A program made the position numbers and the translations under genes. Positions 62,692 through 64,000 of a stretch of 64,000 bases of DNA are shown here, one piece after another. The notes beneath the pieces were generated by a model that was not told the origin of the DNA, searched no databases, and saw only the letters and a program-made list of their open reading frames with translations. This stretch comes from Aquisphaera giovannonii. GTDB lineage: Bacteria; Planctomycetota; Planctomycetia; Isosphaerales; Isosphaeraceae. The DNA lies in contig NZ_CP042997.1 in NCBI RefSeq assembly GCF_008087625.1, positions 6,386,001-6,450,000 of the forward strand. Reading direction: 5' to 3'. Positions within the stretch are counted from its first letter, which is position 1. Each line of letters begins with the position of its first letter.

Positions 62692-64000
62692 ATGATCGCC
62701 AACACGGAGGGAGGCGCATCCCCCGGGCCCGCGGAGGCTTTCCTCCACCGGATGACGCCGCGTCGGGGGGTGATCCCCGCCGACGAGCTGGAGGCCGCGA
62801 CGGAGCGGACGCGGGACTGGCTGCTCGGCCAGCAGAAGGACGACGGGCACTGGATCGGCGAGCTCGAAGGCGACACGATCCTCGAATCCGAATATGTCCT
62901 GCTCCTCGCGTACCTCGGTCGCGAGCGCGAGCCGGTCTGCAAGGCCTGCGCCCGGTACATGCTGGACCGCCAGCTCCCGGGGGGCGGCTGGGCGATCTAT
63001 CCCGGCGGCCCGCTCGAGATCAGCGCCACGGTGAAGGCGTACTTCGCGCTGAAGCTCGTGGGCCACTCCCCCGACGAGCCGGCGATGGCCCGGGCGCGGG
63101 AGGCGATCCTCGAGGCCGGCGGCGCCCGCCTGTGCAACAGCTTCACGCGGTTCTACCTGGCGCTGCTGGGCCAGATCAGCTACGACGAGTGCCCGACGGT
63201 GCCTCCGGAGCTGGTGCTGATCCCGTCATGGCTGAATTTCAGCCTGGCGGCGATGTCCTCCTGGACGCGGACGATCGTGGTCCCGCTGTCGATCATGTCG
63301 CACTTCAAGCCCGTGCGGCGGATCGAGCCGGGCCGGGGCATCGACGAGCTCTTCGTGGGCGGCGAGAAGGGCCACGTCCACCGGGGCGAGGGCCTGCTCT
63401 CGTGGTCGAGCTTCTTCCTCGGGGTGGACCGGCTGTTCAAGCTCCGGGACCGCTTGGTCCCGCGGCGATGGCGCCTGCGGGGCCTGAAGGCGGCGCACCG
63501 GTGGATGCTCGAGCACTTCGAGAACTCCGACGGCCTCGGCGCGATCTTCCCGCCGATGATCTACACGATCGTCGCGCTCGACTGCCTGGGGTACGACGTC
63601 GACTCGCCCGAGGTCGTCTGGGCGTGGCGGCAGTTGAATGACCTGCGCATCGACGAGGGCGACCGGACGCGGCTGCAGCCGTGCGTCTCCCCCGTCTGGG
63701 ACACGGCGATCGCGACCATCGCCGTCTCGGACGCGGACCTCGGCGACGACGACGCGATCGGCCGGGCGGGCGACTGGCTGCTCACGAAGGAGATCCGGAA
63801 CCCGGGCGACTGGCAGCTCCGCCGGCCGGGGATCGAGCCGAGCGGGTGGCCGTTCGAGTACCACAACGAGTTCTACCCGGACATCGACGACACGGCCATG
63901 GTGGTGATGGCCCTGCTGCGGTCGCCGGCGGCCGACCATCCCCCGATCCAGGCGGCGATCCGCCGGGCGACGAACTGGCTGTTGGCCATGCAGAGCCGGG
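62692..64000 (+). CDS. shc: Squalene-hopene cyclase, 5' part (runs off the window)
   Basis: The frame from the ATG at 62692 (GAGGAGAGG 12 bases upstream) stays open to the end of the window, giving 436 residues of a protein that is usually about 630-680 long. Squalene-hopene cyclase folds squalene into hopene, the first hopanoid, at the inner membrane. QW-type repeats (DWLLGQQKDDGHWIGELEGD, GGGWAIYPGGPLEISATVKAYFALK) and WDTAIATIAVSDADLG are typical, and the proton-donor motif DxDDTA is complete as DIDDTA at 397-402. Hopanoid synthesis is common in planctomycetes. Squalene synthesis genes may lie beyond the edge. Confidence 0.93.
   Translation, partial: MIANTEGGASPGPAEAFLHRMTPRRGVIPADELEAATERTRDWLLGQQKDDGHWIGELEGDTILESEYVLLLAYLGREREPVCKACARYMLDRQLPGGGWAIYPGGPLEISATVKAYFALKLVGHSPDEPAMARAREAILEAGGARLCNSFTRFYLALLGQISYDECPTVPPELVLIPSWLNFSLAAMSSWTRTIVVPLSIMSHFKPVRRIEPGRGIDELFVGGEKGHVHRGEGLLSWSSFFLGVDRLFKLRDRLVPRRWRLRGLKAAHRWMLEHFENSDGLGAIFPPMIYTIVALDCLGYDVDSPEVVWAWRQLNDLRIDEGDRTRLQPCVSPVWDTAIATIAVSDADLGDDDAIGRAGDWLLTKEIRNPGDWQLRRPGIEPSGWPFEYHNEFYPDIDDTAMVVMALLRSPAADHPPIQAAIRRATNWLLAMQSR

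Noticed and set aside
1-64000. tRNA or rRNA genes, insertion sequences, integrases, prophage genes
   Set aside because: A visual search for GGTTCGAATCC-type T-loops, transposase and integrase motifs and terminal inverted repeats gave nothing convincing.

Overview
The window is high-GC chromosomal DNA that looks like a planctomycete, most likely of the Isosphaeraceae type (inference). The support is: an ECF sigma factor beside a DWG-type Ser/Thr kinase with an N-terminal zinc ribbon; doubled GYF-type domains on a membrane peptidase; a ThuA / Gfo-Idh-MocA / SUMF1-domain gene cluster; many secreted proteins of unknown function; a squalene-hopene cyclase; and Shine-Dalgarno sequences in front of most starts. 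No tRNA, rRNA, CRISPR array, IS element or prophage was seen. This is core plus lineage-specific chromosome, not an island.

Layout. 1-211: 3' end of a SecD/SecF-type translocase gene, followed by a strong hairpin. 399-3560: tandem paralogous secreted proteins of unknown function. 3610-4464: biotin-protein ligase, convergent. 4994-9055: two tandem membrane-anchored SGNH hydrolases with an inserted TPR-like repeat, then a small membrane protein. 9433-14060: RND efflux adaptor and pump. 14175-15674: small protein, STAS-domain protein and small lipoprotein, all on the minus strand. 15936-19302: TetR regulator, MsrP and an MsrQ-reductase-ferredoxin fusion, with an operator-like palindrome shared with a divergent SDR gene (19491-20231). 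20332-23923: outer-membrane-like protein and an M60 peptidase gene broken by one in-frame amber codon. 24217-26355: prolyl oligopeptidase. 26516-29962: ThuA-like protein, Tat-exported oxidoreductase and SUMF1-domain protein. 30048-33440: a three-domain ApbE / serine hydrolase / NamZ-type (DUF1343) protein, overlapping at its 3' end a convergent tyrosine phosphatase gene. 34465-37424: polysaccharide-export lipoprotein and two small secreted proteins. 37839-44918: lipoprotein, ECF sigma plus Ser/Thr kinase, GYF-GYF-M48 peptidase, secreted protein. 45321-50122: a translationally coupled operon of two DUF697-type GTPases flanking an amidase, ending in a small membrane protein. 50133-52720: zinc-ribbon membrane protein, 64-aa zinc-ribbon protein, secreted protein. 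52722-56865: TetR-regulated ABC exporter. 57073-62371: DNA polymerase III delta subunit, transglutaminase-like protein, HNH protein, BON-domain protein. 62692-64000: 5' part of squalene-hopene cyclase.

Themes. Much of the content concerns the cell envelope: export, efflux, peptidoglycan turnover, periplasmic methionine-sulfoxide repair, exopolysaccharide export and hopanoids. The observations most worth following are the ApbE-hydrolase-NamZ fusion, the GTPase-amidase-GTPase operon, the self-contained MsrPQ electron chain and the amber-interrupted M60 peptidase. All calls come from reading the sequence and recalled family motifs. No database search was run.
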